NCBI RefSeq assembly: GCF_005484965.1 | Contig: NZ_CP034036.1 | Coordinates: 2,542,001 to 2,606,000, forward strand | DNA from: Brenneria nigrifluens DSM 30175 = ATCC 13028 | Lineage (GTDB): Bacteria > Pseudomonadota > Gammaproteobacteria > Enterobacterales > Enterobacteriaceae | Length of the DNA: 64,000 bases | Direction: 5' to 3' | Translations under genes and position numbers: made by a program | In this document: in pieces, positions 1 through 8,437 of the stretch | How the letters are laid out: each line of letters opens with the position of its first letter | Position numbering within the stretch: the first letter of the stretch is position 1 | Notes under the pieces: model-generated | The model's input: the letters and a program-made list of their open reading frames with translations, nothing else | Databases searched by the model: none | Told to the model about the DNA's origin: nothing

Positions 1-7
1 CAGGTGA

Positions 8-712
8 TTAGGGTTTCAGATGAGCCAGCCAACGTCTTTCCGCTTTGCGAAACAGGCTGATAAGCGCATAAGAGATAATCAGATAGATGACGGCCGCAAT
101 GCCAAACGCGTAGAAAGGCTGATAGGTGGCGGCGTTAATATCGCGCGCGATCTTCAACAGATCGGGCACGGTGGCGGTAAAGGCCAGCGCCGTGGAGTGC
201 AGCATCATAATGACTTCGTTGCCGTAGGCCGGCAGCGAGATGCGCAGCGCGGAAGGCAAAATGATACAGCGGTACATTTTGAAGCGTGAAAAACCGTAGG
301 CGCTTGCCGCTTCGATTTCTCCATGCGGCACCGAACGGATGCCCCCGGCAAAAATTTCCGCGGTATACGCGCAGGTATTGAGTATCAACGCCAGAATCGC
401 GCAGTTCATGCCGCTACGGAAAAACGCGTTGAGGAATTCCGTACCGCGGACAATCTCCAGGGTATAGACGCCGGAATAGATCACCAGCAATTGCACATAC
501 AGCGGCGTACCGCGAAAGATGTAGATGTACAACCAGGCGGGGAAGCTTAGCCAGCGGGACGATGAAACCCGCGCCACCGCCATCGGCACCGCCAGCAAAC
601 CGCCGATGGTCACCGAGATGATCAATAACCACAGCGTAATCGCCACACCGGTAAAACGGTAGCCATCACTCCACAGCAGCGACTGCCAGTACTGTTGTAA
701 AATCTCGATCAT
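8..712 (-). CDS. hisM: Basic amino acid ABC transporter permease HisM
   Basis: Inner-membrane permease subunit of a histidine/lysine/arginine/ornithine-type ABC importer; with HisQ it forms the translocation channel driven by the HisP ATPase. The 234-residue length fits the family (E. coli about 238). Several hydrophobic segments are visible, and the cytoplasmic EAA loop that docks the ATPase is clear (EIEAASAYGFSRFKMYR, near residues 130-146). The start overlaps the hisQ stop by 4 bp (ATGA type), so the two are translationally coupled. The stop lies 8 bases from the window edge; a hisP-like ATPase would be expected just outside. No hisJ lies directly upstream, so the binding protein must be encoded elsewhere (see the HisJ-like gene at 10383-11177). 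Confidence in the family is high; the exact amino acid specificity is inferred. Confidence 0.93.
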   Translation of the reverse strand: MIEILQQYWQSLLWSDGYRFTGVAITLWLLIISVTIGGLLAVPMAVARVSSSRWLSFPAWLYIYIFRGTPLYVQLLVIYSGVYTLEIVRGTEFLNAFFRSGMNCAILALILNTCAYTAEIFAGGIRSVPHGEIEAASAYGFSRFKMYRCIILPSALRISLPAYGNEVIMMLHSTALAFTATVPDLLKIARDINAATYQPFYAFGIAAVIYLIISYALISLFRKAERRWLAHLKP

Positions 713-1395
713 AACTCAGCCCTCTTGACGCCGATGGAGTAACGCTTTTCCAGCCACAGCAGAACGCCGTTGGAAATGGTGGTGAAAAACAGGTATATCC
801 CGCCGGCGACCAGCGCGTAGAAGAAGGGTTGCCAGGTGCCTTTACCCGCCAGTTGCGTGGCCTTGACCACATCGTTAAGCCCCAAAATGGAAACCAGCGC
901 CGTCGCCTTGAGGATTATCAACCAGTTGTTGCCGATACTCGGCAGCGCGAAACGCATCATCAACGGAAACAGAATGCGGCGGAAAATCTGGGCGCCGCTG
1001 AAACCGAAAGCCGTGGCCGCTTCGATCTGTCCGCGCGGCACCGCCATAAAAGCGCCGCGGAACGTTTCGGTAAAATAGGCGCCATAAATAAAGGCCAGCG
1101 TGATAATCCCCGCCGTCAGCGGATCGATATTGATTTGGGCGACGCCGAAAAATTCGGTGACGTTATTCAGCGCGATCTGCAATCCGTAGAAGATCAGCAA
1201 CATCAGCACCAGATCCGGTACGCCGCGGATCAGGGTAGTGTAGATATTGAATATGGCGACGACCGGACGGTAGCGGGAGAGTTTGCCGCCCGCGCCGATA
1301 AGACCGATGATCACCGCCAGCAGCACTGAACTCAGCGCCAGCTCCAGCGTCACCAACGCCCCTTCAAAGATAAGTTTATTGTAGCCCTGCAACAT
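709..1395 (-). CDS. hisQ: Basic amino acid ABC transporter permease HisQ
   Basis: Partner permease to HisM in a polar amino acid ABC importer. At 228 residues it matches the usual HisQ length. It has hydrophobic membrane spans throughout, the RGVPDLVLMLLIFYG segment typical of HisQ/ArtQ permeases, and an EAA loop (EAATAFGFSGAQIFRR). It ends in an ATGA overlap with hisM. It lies 197 bp downstream of astE on the same strand, so the transporter may be co-transcribed with the arginine succinyltransferase genes or use its own promoter in that AT-rich gap. The placement after astE suggests an arginine/ornithine supply role, like the aot transporters of pseudomonads. AotQ or ArtQ would be alternative names, but the sequence reads closest to HisQ. 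Confidence 0.92.
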   Translation of the reverse strand: MLQGYNKLIFEGALVTLELALSSVLLAVIIGLIGAGGKLSRYRPVVAIFNIYTTLIRGVPDLVLMLLIFYGLQIALNNVTEFFGVAQINIDPLTAGIITLAFIYGAYFTETFRGAFMAVPRGQIEAATAFGFSGAQIFRRILFPLMMRFALPSIGNNWLIILKATALVSILGLNDVVKATQLAGKGTWQPFFYALVAGGIYLFFTTISNGVLLWLEKRYSIGVKRAEL

Positions 1396-1592
1396 ATGTC
1401 GTTCCTCTGTATCGCATCATCGTTGGAGTGGTGTTCCAGTCGGGGGCATTCGCCTTTGTAAAGTAACCGATTGCATTAATGAAACAATTATTTTTAATAT
1501 AATTCAATATATTATATTGAAACAATGTCCACTTCCCCGCCGTAAAAGCGCGTTTTTCTCACCCTGAACAGACCTATTTTTCCCACGGCGGC
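1396..1592 (-). promoter_or_regulatory. AT-rich gap with 19-bp inverted repeat before hisQ
   Basis: The gap between astE and hisQ is strikingly AT-rich compared with its flanks. It contains an inverted repeat at 1503-1521 (TTCAATATA-T-TATATTGAA, 9-bp arms, 1-bp centre) and further copies of the pattern ATTGTTTCA nearby (around 1480-1490 and 1518-1526). I infer a regulator site or promoter for hisQM, perhaps responding to arginine or nitrogen. No convincing -35/-10 pair was assigned, and the arms are only loosely like an ARG box. Confidence 0.35.
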
Positions 1593-2594
1593 TCATAGCA
1601 CGGCAAGACCGTCCGGCGCCATCTCCGTCAACACCAGTCCGGCCCGCAGCCCCGGCGCCACATTCGGGTTGGGAAACAGAATCCATTCGCGATCGTGCTT
1701 TACCCGGTAAAGTTCCCCCGGCTGTTCGCACAGCAAGGTTCCCTGCTCGAAACAGGTGAAATTGGCGGTATCGTCAGCGAGGTGCAGCCGAAATGCGTCG
1801 CCGTGTTTGATGAGCGAACGGGCAACGCGAAACCACGCCGGCGGCGGCCCGCTTCGCGCCGGCAACGCCATAGCGCTCACTTCGGCCCGCAGGGCGCGAT
1901 CGATAGCGGAAAACTGGTGCGGATCGTTACAGCCAAACGCTCTCGCTTTGCCCAATTCCAACGTGCAACTACCCGCCTGCAACCGCTCGCTGCTGAAATG
2001 GCTGAACGTTCCGCCCGGCTCGCTATGCACCACCAGCGCATCCAACCCCGCCGCCGTCAGGCAGTCCAGCAACGCGGCGCTGTAGGGACGTTGCTGATAG
2101 GGCAACAGACCAAAGCGCGGCATCTTTGAATCACGGATCGCGGTATGCAGATCATAATGCCGCCGCGCCGCGCCATTTTCCGGCGCATCGGCGGCGAAAA
2201 ACGCCGTCATCACCTGTTCCAGTTCGCGCGCGCGCGCCGTTTCGCCGCTCGGTGCGAATTGCGCATGACGGCCGCCGAACATCCGGTTCATATCGCTGTG
2301 CAGGTAACGCCGCCCTGCGCGCATCGCCGCCGGATTGCCCAGCACCACCAACAGCCGCACCGCCAGCCCTTGCCGACCGGCCAGGAGATCGTTAACCAGC
2401 CGATCGAGCAGCTCAATCGGCGCGGTTTCATTACCGTGGATCCCGGCCGATAGCACCACCGCCCGCTGATATCCGCTGTCCGGCGCCAGTTCCAGCACCC
2501 CTTCCCGCCACCAGCGCCAGTGCAGCCCGGCTGTTTCACCGCTTGTCTGCCGGGGCAACGCCCCGCGCAACGTCAGCGCTAAAAAATCGTTCAT
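1593..2594 (-). CDS. astE: Succinylglutamate desuccinylase AstE
   Basis: Zinc enzyme for the last step of the arginine succinyltransferase (AST) pathway: N-succinylglutamate is hydrolysed to succinate and glutamate in the cytoplasm. The 333-residue protein has the M14-like carboxypeptidase signature: SAGIHGNETAPIELLD near residue 50 (zinc-binding His and Glu) and DLHTAIRDS near residue 148 (third zinc ligand). The MNRMFGGRHAQFA stretch is also typical. The N-terminus MNDFLALTLRG closely resembles E. coli AstE, supporting the start. It begins 12 bp after astB and is the last ast gene; hisQ follows after an AT-rich gap. Confidence 0.95.
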   Translation of the reverse strand: MNDFLALTLRGALPRQTSGETAGLHWRWWREGVLELAPDSGYQRAVVLSAGIHGNETAPIELLDRLVNDLLAGRQGLAVRLLVVLGNPAAMRAGRRYLHSDMNRMFGGRHAQFAPSGETARARELEQVMTAFFAADAPENGAARRHYDLHTAIRDSKMPRFGLLPYQQRPYSAALLDCLTAAGLDALVVHSEPGGTFSHFSSERLQAGSCTLELGKARAFGCNDPHQFSAIDRALRAEVSAMALPARSGPPPAWFRVARSLIKHGDAFRLHLADDTANFTCFEQGTLLCEQPGELYRVKHDREWILFPNPNVAPGLRAGLVLTEMAPDGLAVL

Positions 2595-2606
2595 ACCCGT
2601 TGTTTC

Positions 2607-3947
2607 CTACCGTTGGAAGGCATAGACCGATCCCAGCCCCAGAATAGACGTCAGGCTATCCAGTGCTTCCCGTCCTTCGCGCAGCAGCATCGGGTCCGCC
2701 AGATCGTCCTGAGTCAACCGGTCACGATAGTAACGGTCAACCCACTGATTGAGCGTGGCAAACAGCGGGTCATTCATCATGACCCGCGGATTCACCGCCC
2801 GCAGCTCCTGTTCGTTGAGCACGACCCGCAGGCGCAAGCAGGCCGGTCCACCGCCATTACGCATACTTTCGCGCAGATCAAATACCTTGATATCGTCAAG
2901 CGGTCCCCCTGACGCGGTCATTTCCGACAAATAACGCCAGACGCCGTCATGACGACGCGACTCCTCCGGTACGACAATCGTCATCCCGCCATCCGGCCGG
3001 GTGAGGATCTGGCTGTTGAACAGATACGTGGCCACCGCATCATCGACCGAAACCCGGCTTTCCGGTACTTCAATCGCCACCAGATCTTGTTCCAACTGCG
3101 CCATTTTGCCGCGTATCTCGTCCAGCGCCCGTTGTTGATGCAAAAAGGCCTGCTGATGGTGGAACAACACCTGCTGGTTGCTCACCGCGATAACATCGTT
3201 GTGGAACACCCCGCGATCGATAACCGCCGGATTCTGCTGCACAAACACCGTGTGGCGCGCATCCAACTGATGCAGGCGGGCGATCGCTTCGCTGGCCTCG
3301 CGCGTCTGACGCGACGGATAGCGCTGCGGCCCCGGCTCGTTACCGGACTGGTGCTGGCCGTAAACGAACACCTGCACGCCTCGGCGACCGTAATCGCCTC
3401 CCAGACGGTTATGGTTTGCGGCCCCTTCGTCGCCAAACAGCGCAACTTGCGGCAGCGCCGCATGATGGACAAAATGCGATTCGTCACGGAAAATCGCCCG
3501 CAGCATCGCCGCCGTGGTTGGCGCTTCGACCGCCCGATGAAACTTATTGTTCAGGTTGGCGGCGGTAAAATGCACCCGGCCATCGGCACTGTCCGCAGAA
3601 GGCGACACCGTGGCCGCATTCGCCGCCCACATCGCAGAGGCCGAACTGAGCGCGGACAGCAGACGCGGCGCCTGTTTCATAGCCTGCGCCAGCATGCTTT
3701 CGTCGCTGCCGCTGAATCCCAGCCGCCGCAACATCGGCAGATGAGGCCGATCCTGCGGCGGCAATACCGCCTGCGGATGGCCGAGATCCGACAGCGTTTT
3801 CATCTTCAACAACCCTTGCTTAGCGGCCAGTTTCGGATTGGCGACGCGGTTCTGATGCCGCGTTGAGGCTTCATTGCCGAACGACAGACCGGCGTAATGG
3901 TGCGTTAACCCCACCAGCCCATCGAAATTGACTTCATATCCGTACAT
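2607..3947 (-). CDS. astB: N-succinylarginine dihydrolase AstB
   Basis: Second AST enzyme: N2-succinylarginine is hydrolysed to succinylornithine, two ammonia and CO2, so this is the nitrogen-releasing step. The frame is open further upstream to 3983, but the start at 3947 gives MYGYEVNFDGLVGLTHHYAG, which aligns with the E. coli N-terminus and has CTGGAG a few bases upstream. The resulting 446 residues match the family length. Guanidino-modifying-enzyme hallmarks are present: FDLRESMRNGGGPACLRLRV near the C-terminus carries the catalytic cysteine region, and GVFHNDVIAVSN carries the conserved histidine. It lies between astD and astE in one operon. Confidence 0.96.
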   Translation of the reverse strand: MYGYEVNFDGLVGLTHHYAGLSFGNEASTRHQNRVANPKLAAKQGLLKMKTLSDLGHPQAVLPPQDRPHLPMLRRLGFSGSDESMLAQAMKQAPRLLSALSSASAMWAANAATVSPSADSADGRVHFTAANLNNKFHRAVEAPTTAAMLRAIFRDESHFVHHAALPQVALFGDEGAANHNRLGGDYGRRGVQVFVYGQHQSGNEPGPQRYPSRQTREASEAIARLHQLDARHTVFVQQNPAVIDRGVFHNDVIAVSNQQVLFHHQQAFLHQQRALDEIRGKMAQLEQDLVAIEVPESRVSVDDAVATYLFNSQILTRPDGGMTIVVPEESRRHDGVWRYLSEMTASGGPLDDIKVFDLRESMRNGGGPACLRLRVVLNEQELRAVNPRVMMNDPLFATLNQWVDRYYRDRLTQDDLADPMLLREGREALDSLTSILGLGSVYAFQR

Positions 3948-4014
3948 GATGACTCCAGAAAACGGAAAATTGCTCAGGCGCACACGCGGCCGATGACGTT
4001 ATGCCGCCCCACGG

Positions 4015-5499
4015 CTATTCCGCCGACGTATCAAACGATACCCCCGGCGTCGGGGTGGCGGGCAGCGTCAGCGTTTCGCTCTCCAGCGAGGCCATCGGCC
4101 AGGCACAGTAGTCCGCGGCGTAAAACGCGCTGGCGCGATGATTGCCCGATGCCCCAACGCCCCCGAATGGCGCGGCGCTGGAGGCGCCGGTAAGCGGTTT
4201 GTTCCAGTTGACGATCCCGGCGCGCGCCTCCAGCAGCAGACGATCGAACCGATCGCGCCGCGGCGACACTAACCCCACCGCCAGTCCGTAGCGCGTCTGG
4301 TTGGCGATACGCAGCGCCTCGTCAAAATCCTCATAGCGGATCACGCGCACCAGCGGCCCGAAGTACTCTTCGTCCGGCACGCCGTCCACACCCGTAATAT
4401 CAAGGATACCCGGCGTCAATAATGCGTTGTTTGCTTCCGGCCGGGTCAAGGTCAGCAGGGCGGTGGCGCCCAGCGCCAGCAGTTGTTGCTGCGCGACCAG
4501 CATATTTTCCGCCGCCGAAGAGGAGATCACTCCCCCCATGAAGGGCTGCGGCTCGGCGTCCCAGCGGCCGATGCGCAGCGCGCGCGCCACCTCGATAAAC
4601 CGTTGCAGAAAGGCGTCGCCTTCAGCGCCGCGTTTTACCAGCAGACGACGTGCGCAGGTACAGCGCTGTCCGGCGGAGATAAACGCCGATTGAATCGCCA
4701 GATTGACCGCGGCGTCGCGCTCCACGACCTCGTCAACGATCAGCGCATTGTTACCGCCCATTTCCAGCGCGATGATCTTTTCCGGCTGCCCCGCCAGTTG
4801 GCTATGCAGTTGATAGCCGGTGCTGGCGCTGCCGGTAAACAGCAGGCCGTCAGTCTGCGGATTAACCGCCAGCGCGGCGCCGGTGGCCCGCCCGCCTTGC
4901 AACAGGTTCAGTACCCCATCCGGCAGGCCCGCCTGCTGCCATAACCGAACCGTCTCCTGCGCGGTGAGCGGCGTCAGTTCACTGGCCTTGAACACCACAC
5001 AGTTTCCCGCCAGCAGCGCCGGTACAATATGGCCGTTGGGCAGGTGGCCGGGGAAATTATAGGGGCCGAACACCGCCAGCACGCCGTGCGGCCGATGGCG
5101 TAACGACGCGGCGCCGTCCGCCATCGGGGTACGGCTCTCGCCGGTGCGCTGCTGATAAGCGCGCAGAGAAATACCGACTTTGCCGATCATTGCCTGTACT
5201 TCCGTCAGGGTTTCCCAACGCGGTTTGCTGGTTTCACGGCTGATGACCGCGGCCAGATGTTCCTTATGTTGCTCCAGCAACCCGGCAAAACGTTGCACCA
5301 CCGCGGTACGCTGCGCCAGCGGCAGGCGCGCCCAGGCCGGGAAAGCGCGTCTTGCGGCGGTGCAGGCGTCATCAATATCAATGGCATTCGCCGCCGCCCC
5401 CTGCCATAGCAGTTGATTATCCAGCGGATCGGTTTTGCTGAATTCGGCGCCGCGGCCCTGTCGCCAGGCGCCGTTGATAAATAGCAAAGAAGATGGCAT
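4015..5499 (-). CDS. astD: Succinylglutamate-semialdehyde dehydrogenase AstD
   Basis: NAD-dependent aldehyde dehydrogenase that oxidises N-succinylglutamate semialdehyde to N-succinylglutamate in arginine catabolism. The 494-residue ALDH fold shows the Rossmann segment (LLFTGSASTGYQLH), the general-base motif ALEMGGNNALIV and the catalytic cysteine in SAGQRCTCARR. The start codon overlaps the astA stop as TAATG, confirming position and coupling. The C-terminal tail is slightly extended and acidic. The next gene, astB, follows after 67 bp. Confidence 0.96.
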   Translation of the reverse strand: MPSSLLFINGAWRQGRGAEFSKTDPLDNQLLWQGAAANAIDIDDACTAARRAFPAWARLPLAQRTAVVQRFAGLLEQHKEHLAAVISRETSKPRWETLTEVQAMIGKVGISLRAYQQRTGESRTPMADGAASLRHRPHGVLAVFGPYNFPGHLPNGHIVPALLAGNCVVFKASELTPLTAQETVRLWQQAGLPDGVLNLLQGGRATGAALAVNPQTDGLLFTGSASTGYQLHSQLAGQPEKIIALEMGGNNALIVDEVVERDAAVNLAIQSAFISAGQRCTCARRLLVKRGAEGDAFLQRFIEVARALRIGRWDAEPQPFMGGVISSSAAENMLVAQQQLLALGATALLTLTRPEANNALLTPGILDITGVDGVPDEEYFGPLVRVIRYEDFDEALRIANQTRYGLAVGLVSPRRDRFDRLLLEARAGIVNWNKPLTGASSAAPFGGVGASGNHRASAFYAADYCAWPMASLESETLTLPATPTPGVSFDTSAE

Positions 5500-6533
5500 T
5501 ACTCTTTCCCCCGTGGATTAAGGGTGACCAGACGGGCCTTACCGCCGGGGGCCATACCTAACGCCGCCGCCGTCTGCGCGCTAACGCGCAGACAATCGCC
5601 GTCAGGATCGGCCTGCACCAACAGAGCGCGATACTGCTGATAATCATCATTGGCCACCAGACAGGCCGGTAGATCGGCATGCACGGGCGTCTCATCGATC
5701 GCTACCGGCAACAGCCGTCCTTCCTTCACCGCACGCAGTTGGTCGATGTCCGCTTCAAGCGTGGCGCCGCCATCGAAAATATCGATGTATCCTCGGTAGC
5801 TGAGTCCTTCAGACTCCAGCACCCGGCGTGCCGGCGCGGTATGAGGATGCACCTTGCCAATCACCTCGCGTACCGTCTCTGGCAAAAAGTCGACGTACAG
5901 CGGGTGTTTGGGCATCAGTTCGGCGATAAATGCCTTTTGTCCGGTGCCGCTAAGATAGTCCGCCTGGGCGAAATCGATGGAAAAGAAGCGGCTGCCCAGC
6001 CCTTCCCAGAACGGCGAATTGCCCTGCTCGTCGGAGTAACCGCGCATTTCCGCCACCACCTTGCCGGAAAAATGCTCGCGGAAAGCGGCGATAAACAGAA
6101 AGCGCACTTTGGATAACAGTTTTCCATTAAGACTGTGGCGGTAATCGGGGTCGAGAAACAGGGTGCAAAGCTCGCTATAACCCGTATGGTCGTTGCTGAG
6201 GAACAGCGTCGGCACGGCCTTGTAGACGTTAAGCGTTTTGGAGGCATGAACCAGCGTGCCGACACGAAAGTTGTACCACGGCTCCGTCAGCCCCACCGCG
6301 ACCTCAAGCGCGCTGACGCCAACTACGCGTCCGACGCGGGTATCCTCCAGCACGAACAGATAGCCCTGCTCTTCCAGAGGAAGCTCCCCTTGCCAGGTCT
6401 TGATCGCGCGTTCGATACGTGCCGATAGCGTCTCTTCGTTGTCCGGCAGCGTGGTCAAACCGACGCCGGATTTGCGCGCCAGCGCCCGCAGGTCAGCCAG
6501 GTCGCGGCGCTCTACGGCGCGAATAATCATCAT
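5499..6533 (-). CDS. astA: Arginine N-succinyltransferase AstA
   Basis: Commits arginine to the AST pathway by transferring succinyl from succinyl-CoA to its alpha-amino group. About 344 residues, with typical AstA blocks near the N-terminus (ARIERAIKTWQGELP), then WYNFRVGTLVHASKTLNVY, LFLSNDHTG and a GNAT-like MPKHPLYVDFLP segment. The longest open frame would begin with GTG at 6542, but the ATG at 6533 gives the E. coli-like start MMIIRAVERRDL and has AGAGGTGG immediately upstream, so I prefer it. The stop overlaps astD as TAATG; astC ends 24 bp upstream. Confidence 0.95.
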   Translation of the reverse strand: MMIIRAVERRDLADLRALARKSGVGLTTLPDNEETLSARIERAIKTWQGELPLEEQGYLFVLEDTRVGRVVGVSALEVAVGLTEPWYNFRVGTLVHASKTLNVYKAVPTLFLSNDHTGYSELCTLFLDPDYRHSLNGKLLSKVRFLFIAAFREHFSGKVVAEMRGYSDEQGNSPFWEGLGSRFFSIDFAQADYLSGTGQKAFIAELMPKHPLYVDFLPETVREVIGKVHPHTAPARRVLESEGLSYRGYIDIFDGGATLEADIDQLRAVKEGRLLPVAIDETPVHADLPACLVANDDYQQYRALLVQADPDGDCLRVSAQTAAALGMAPGGKARLVTLNPRGKE

Positions 6534-6557
6534 AATACCCACCTCTTTATCGCTGAA

Positions 6558-7772
6558 TTAACCACGAAGCCGTTCAATTGCGCGTCTAAACCGCAATAGT
6601 CCTTCCTCGATGTCACCTTCGGGAATAATCAGTGAAGGGGCAAAGCGCACCACATCCGGCCCGGCGATCAACGCGATCAGCCCTTCCTCGCTCGCCAGTT
6701 GGGTAAGCATCTTGGCCTTACCCGCATAGTCGGCGCTCAGTTCACAACCAATAAGCAACCCTTTACCGCGAATATCGGCAAAAACAGGATAGTCAGCATT
6801 AATGCTATTCAAGCCATCGATAAATAACTGGTGACGCCGCCGTACGCCCTCCAGCACCTCCGGGGTGTTGATCAGACTCACTACCGTTCCGGCCACCGCC
6901 GAGGCCAGCGGATTACCGCCATAGGTGGTGCCGTGCGAACCGACCGAAAACGCGCCGGCGAAGGTGTCGGTCGTCAGCATGGCGGCAATCGGGAAACCGC
7001 CCCCCAGCGCTTTGGCGGTAGTCAGTACGTCGGGAACCACGCCATACTGCATATAGGCGTAAAGCGAGCCGGTACGACCGACGCCGGTTTGCACTTCATC
7101 AAAAATCAACAGCGCGCCGTGGCGATCGCATAACGCGCGCAGCCCTTGCAAGAAAACCGGGTCGGCCGGCAACACGCCGCCTTCGCCCTGGATCGGCTCG
7201 ACAATTACCGCGCAGGTGTGCGCGGTAATCGCGGCCTCAGCCGCGTTCAAATCATTGAACGGCACATGGTCAATCCCGCCCGGCAGCGGGGCGAAGTCCT
7301 GCGAGTATTTGGGCTGTCCGCCGGCGCTGACGGTAAACAGCGTACGGCCGTGGAAAGCGTCGTTGAAGGCGACGATGCGGTTTTTATCCGCCGCGCCGCA
7401 GTCGCGGGCATATTTTCGCGCCAGTTTAAGCGCCGCTTCATTCGCTTCCGCCCCGGAATTGCAGAAAAATACCTTATCGGCAAACGTGGCGTCGATAAGT
7501 TGCTTTGCCAACCGCAGCACCGGCTCATTGGTGTAACCGTTACCGATGTGCCACAGCTTGCCCGCCTGCCCGGTTAACGAGGCCAGCACCGCCGGGTGGC
7601 AATGCCCCAGCGCGTTAACCGCGATGCCGCCGGCGAAATCAATGTACTCTTTCTCTTGCTGATCCCAGACACGGGAACCCTCACCGCGCGCCAGAATGAA
7701 ATCAGCCGGCGCATAGACCGGCACCATTCGGTGGTTAAAATCCTGACGTGTTACAACAACTGGTTGTTCCAT
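6558..7772 (-). CDS. astC: Succinylornithine transaminase AstC
   Basis: PLP-dependent class III aminotransferase converting succinylornithine to succinylglutamate semialdehyde. The first gene of the ast operon in transcription order. The frame opens at 7820, but the ATG at 7772 (MEQPVVVTRQDFNHRMVPVY) matches the family N-terminus and is preceded by GAGGCC. It gives 404 residues, the expected size. Motifs: CNSGAEANEAALKLARKY, the PLP aspartate in LLIFDEVQTGVGRTG, and the Schiff-base lysine in TTAKALGGGFPIAAML. It could act as an acetylornithine transaminase in vitro, but the operon context fixes its role. The leader is roughly 230 nt from a sigma-54 promoter. Confidence 0.96.
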   Translation of the reverse strand: MEQPVVVTRQDFNHRMVPVYAPADFILARGEGSRVWDQQEKEYIDFAGGIAVNALGHCHPAVLASLTGQAGKLWHIGNGYTNEPVLRLAKQLIDATFADKVFFCNSGAEANEAALKLARKYARDCGAADKNRIVAFNDAFHGRTLFTVSAGGQPKYSQDFAPLPGGIDHVPFNDLNAAEAAITAHTCAVIVEPIQGEGGVLPADPVFLQGLRALCDRHGALLIFDEVQTGVGRTGSLYAYMQYGVVPDVLTTAKALGGGFPIAAMLTTDTFAGAFSVGSHGTTYGGNPLASAVAGTVVSLINTPEVLEGVRRRHQLFIDGLNSINADYPVFADIRGKGLLIGCELSADYAGKAKMLTQLASEEGLIALIAGPDVVRFAPSLIIPEGDIEEGLLRFRRAIERLRG

Positions 7773-8012
7773 ATTGGCCTCATTTCGCTCGGCGAGATGC
7801 CGGAATTTGTTTCTGTTCACACTTTGAACATCGAATCGGGTAATGAAGAAAAAACGTTCGCTTTTTCATCACCTGTTTTGCGCTGAAAAAAGGAGCGAAA
7901 GAAATCATTAACTTATTATTAATCAATTTATTAACCCCCTTCTCTATCCGCCTCTGATGCGCTCCGGCGGCAGGCAAGGCAATAAACCTGCTTTTTCAGA
8001 TAATGATCGTAG

Positions 8013-8028
8013 AGCAGCTATCGTGCCA
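8013..8028 (-). promoter_or_regulatory. Sigma-54 promoter for astCADBE
   Basis: On the minus strand 8028-8013 reads TGGCAC, five bases (GATAG), CTGCT. This carries the invariant GG at -24 and GC at -12 with exact sigma-54 spacing, and an extra T precedes the GG (TTGGCAC). Transcription would start around 8001-8002, giving a leader of about 230 nt before astC. In E. coli the ast operon is known to be nitrogen-controlled through NtrC and sigma-54, so position and family knowledge agree. Confidence 0.8.
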
Positions 8029-8083
8029 AAAAGTGAATAAACCGGGATTGGGTTAAATTTATTACGTAAAAACAATAAGTTAA

Positions 8084-8101
8084 ATTGCATATTTATGCAA
8101 T
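8084..8101 (-). promoter_or_regulatory. ARG-box-like palindrome upstream of the ast promoter
   Basis: 18-bp near-palindrome ATTGCATATTTATGCAAT at 8084-8101, matching the general ArgR box layout (TGnAT, four A/T bases, ATnCA). A weaker second box-like sequence follows after 3 bp (8105-8122), the spacing typical for paired ARG boxes. It lies about 55 bp upstream of the -24 element, a sensible place for an activator, and ArgR is known to help activate ast in enteric bacteria. Assignment is by pattern only. Confidence 0.45.
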
Positions 8102-8437
8102 ATTTATGCATTCGTAGTTATGCGAAAAGAGAAATCGTCATAAAATCATCATGTGATAGGAAAAAATTATTCAACGCCGGAAAAAATAACATTTTTATTT
8201 TTCGGAGCAAATAATGACCGCTGCCGCCCTGCAGACAAACCCCGACGCTCCACCTTATTTTAATGTTGCACCAAAAAAGCGAGGCATCTCACCAAAATAT
8301 GGCAACTCATGGCTCGCGTTTTTGCAGATCAGTTTCCTTCCCCCGGCGGGAGGAAGGATTGGGAGGGAAATTAATGACAAAATTCGATATTGGGGACAAG
8401 GTGCCGACGAGGCCGCAACGACGCGCTTGATAAAAAG
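8102..8437. other. Intergenic region, no convincing gene
   Basis: The stretch between the ast control region and the kinase gene. It contains a possible NtrC half site TGCACCAAAA near 8267 and a short G/C palindrome at about 8335-8357 (TCCTTCCCCC paired with GGGAGGAAGGA across a CGGC centre) that could end the kinase transcript although it lacks a T-run. A 76-codon plus-strand frame (8214-8444) with an upstream GGAG exists, but its composition is non-protein-like and it overlaps the palindrome, so I do not call it a gene. Confidence 0.4.
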
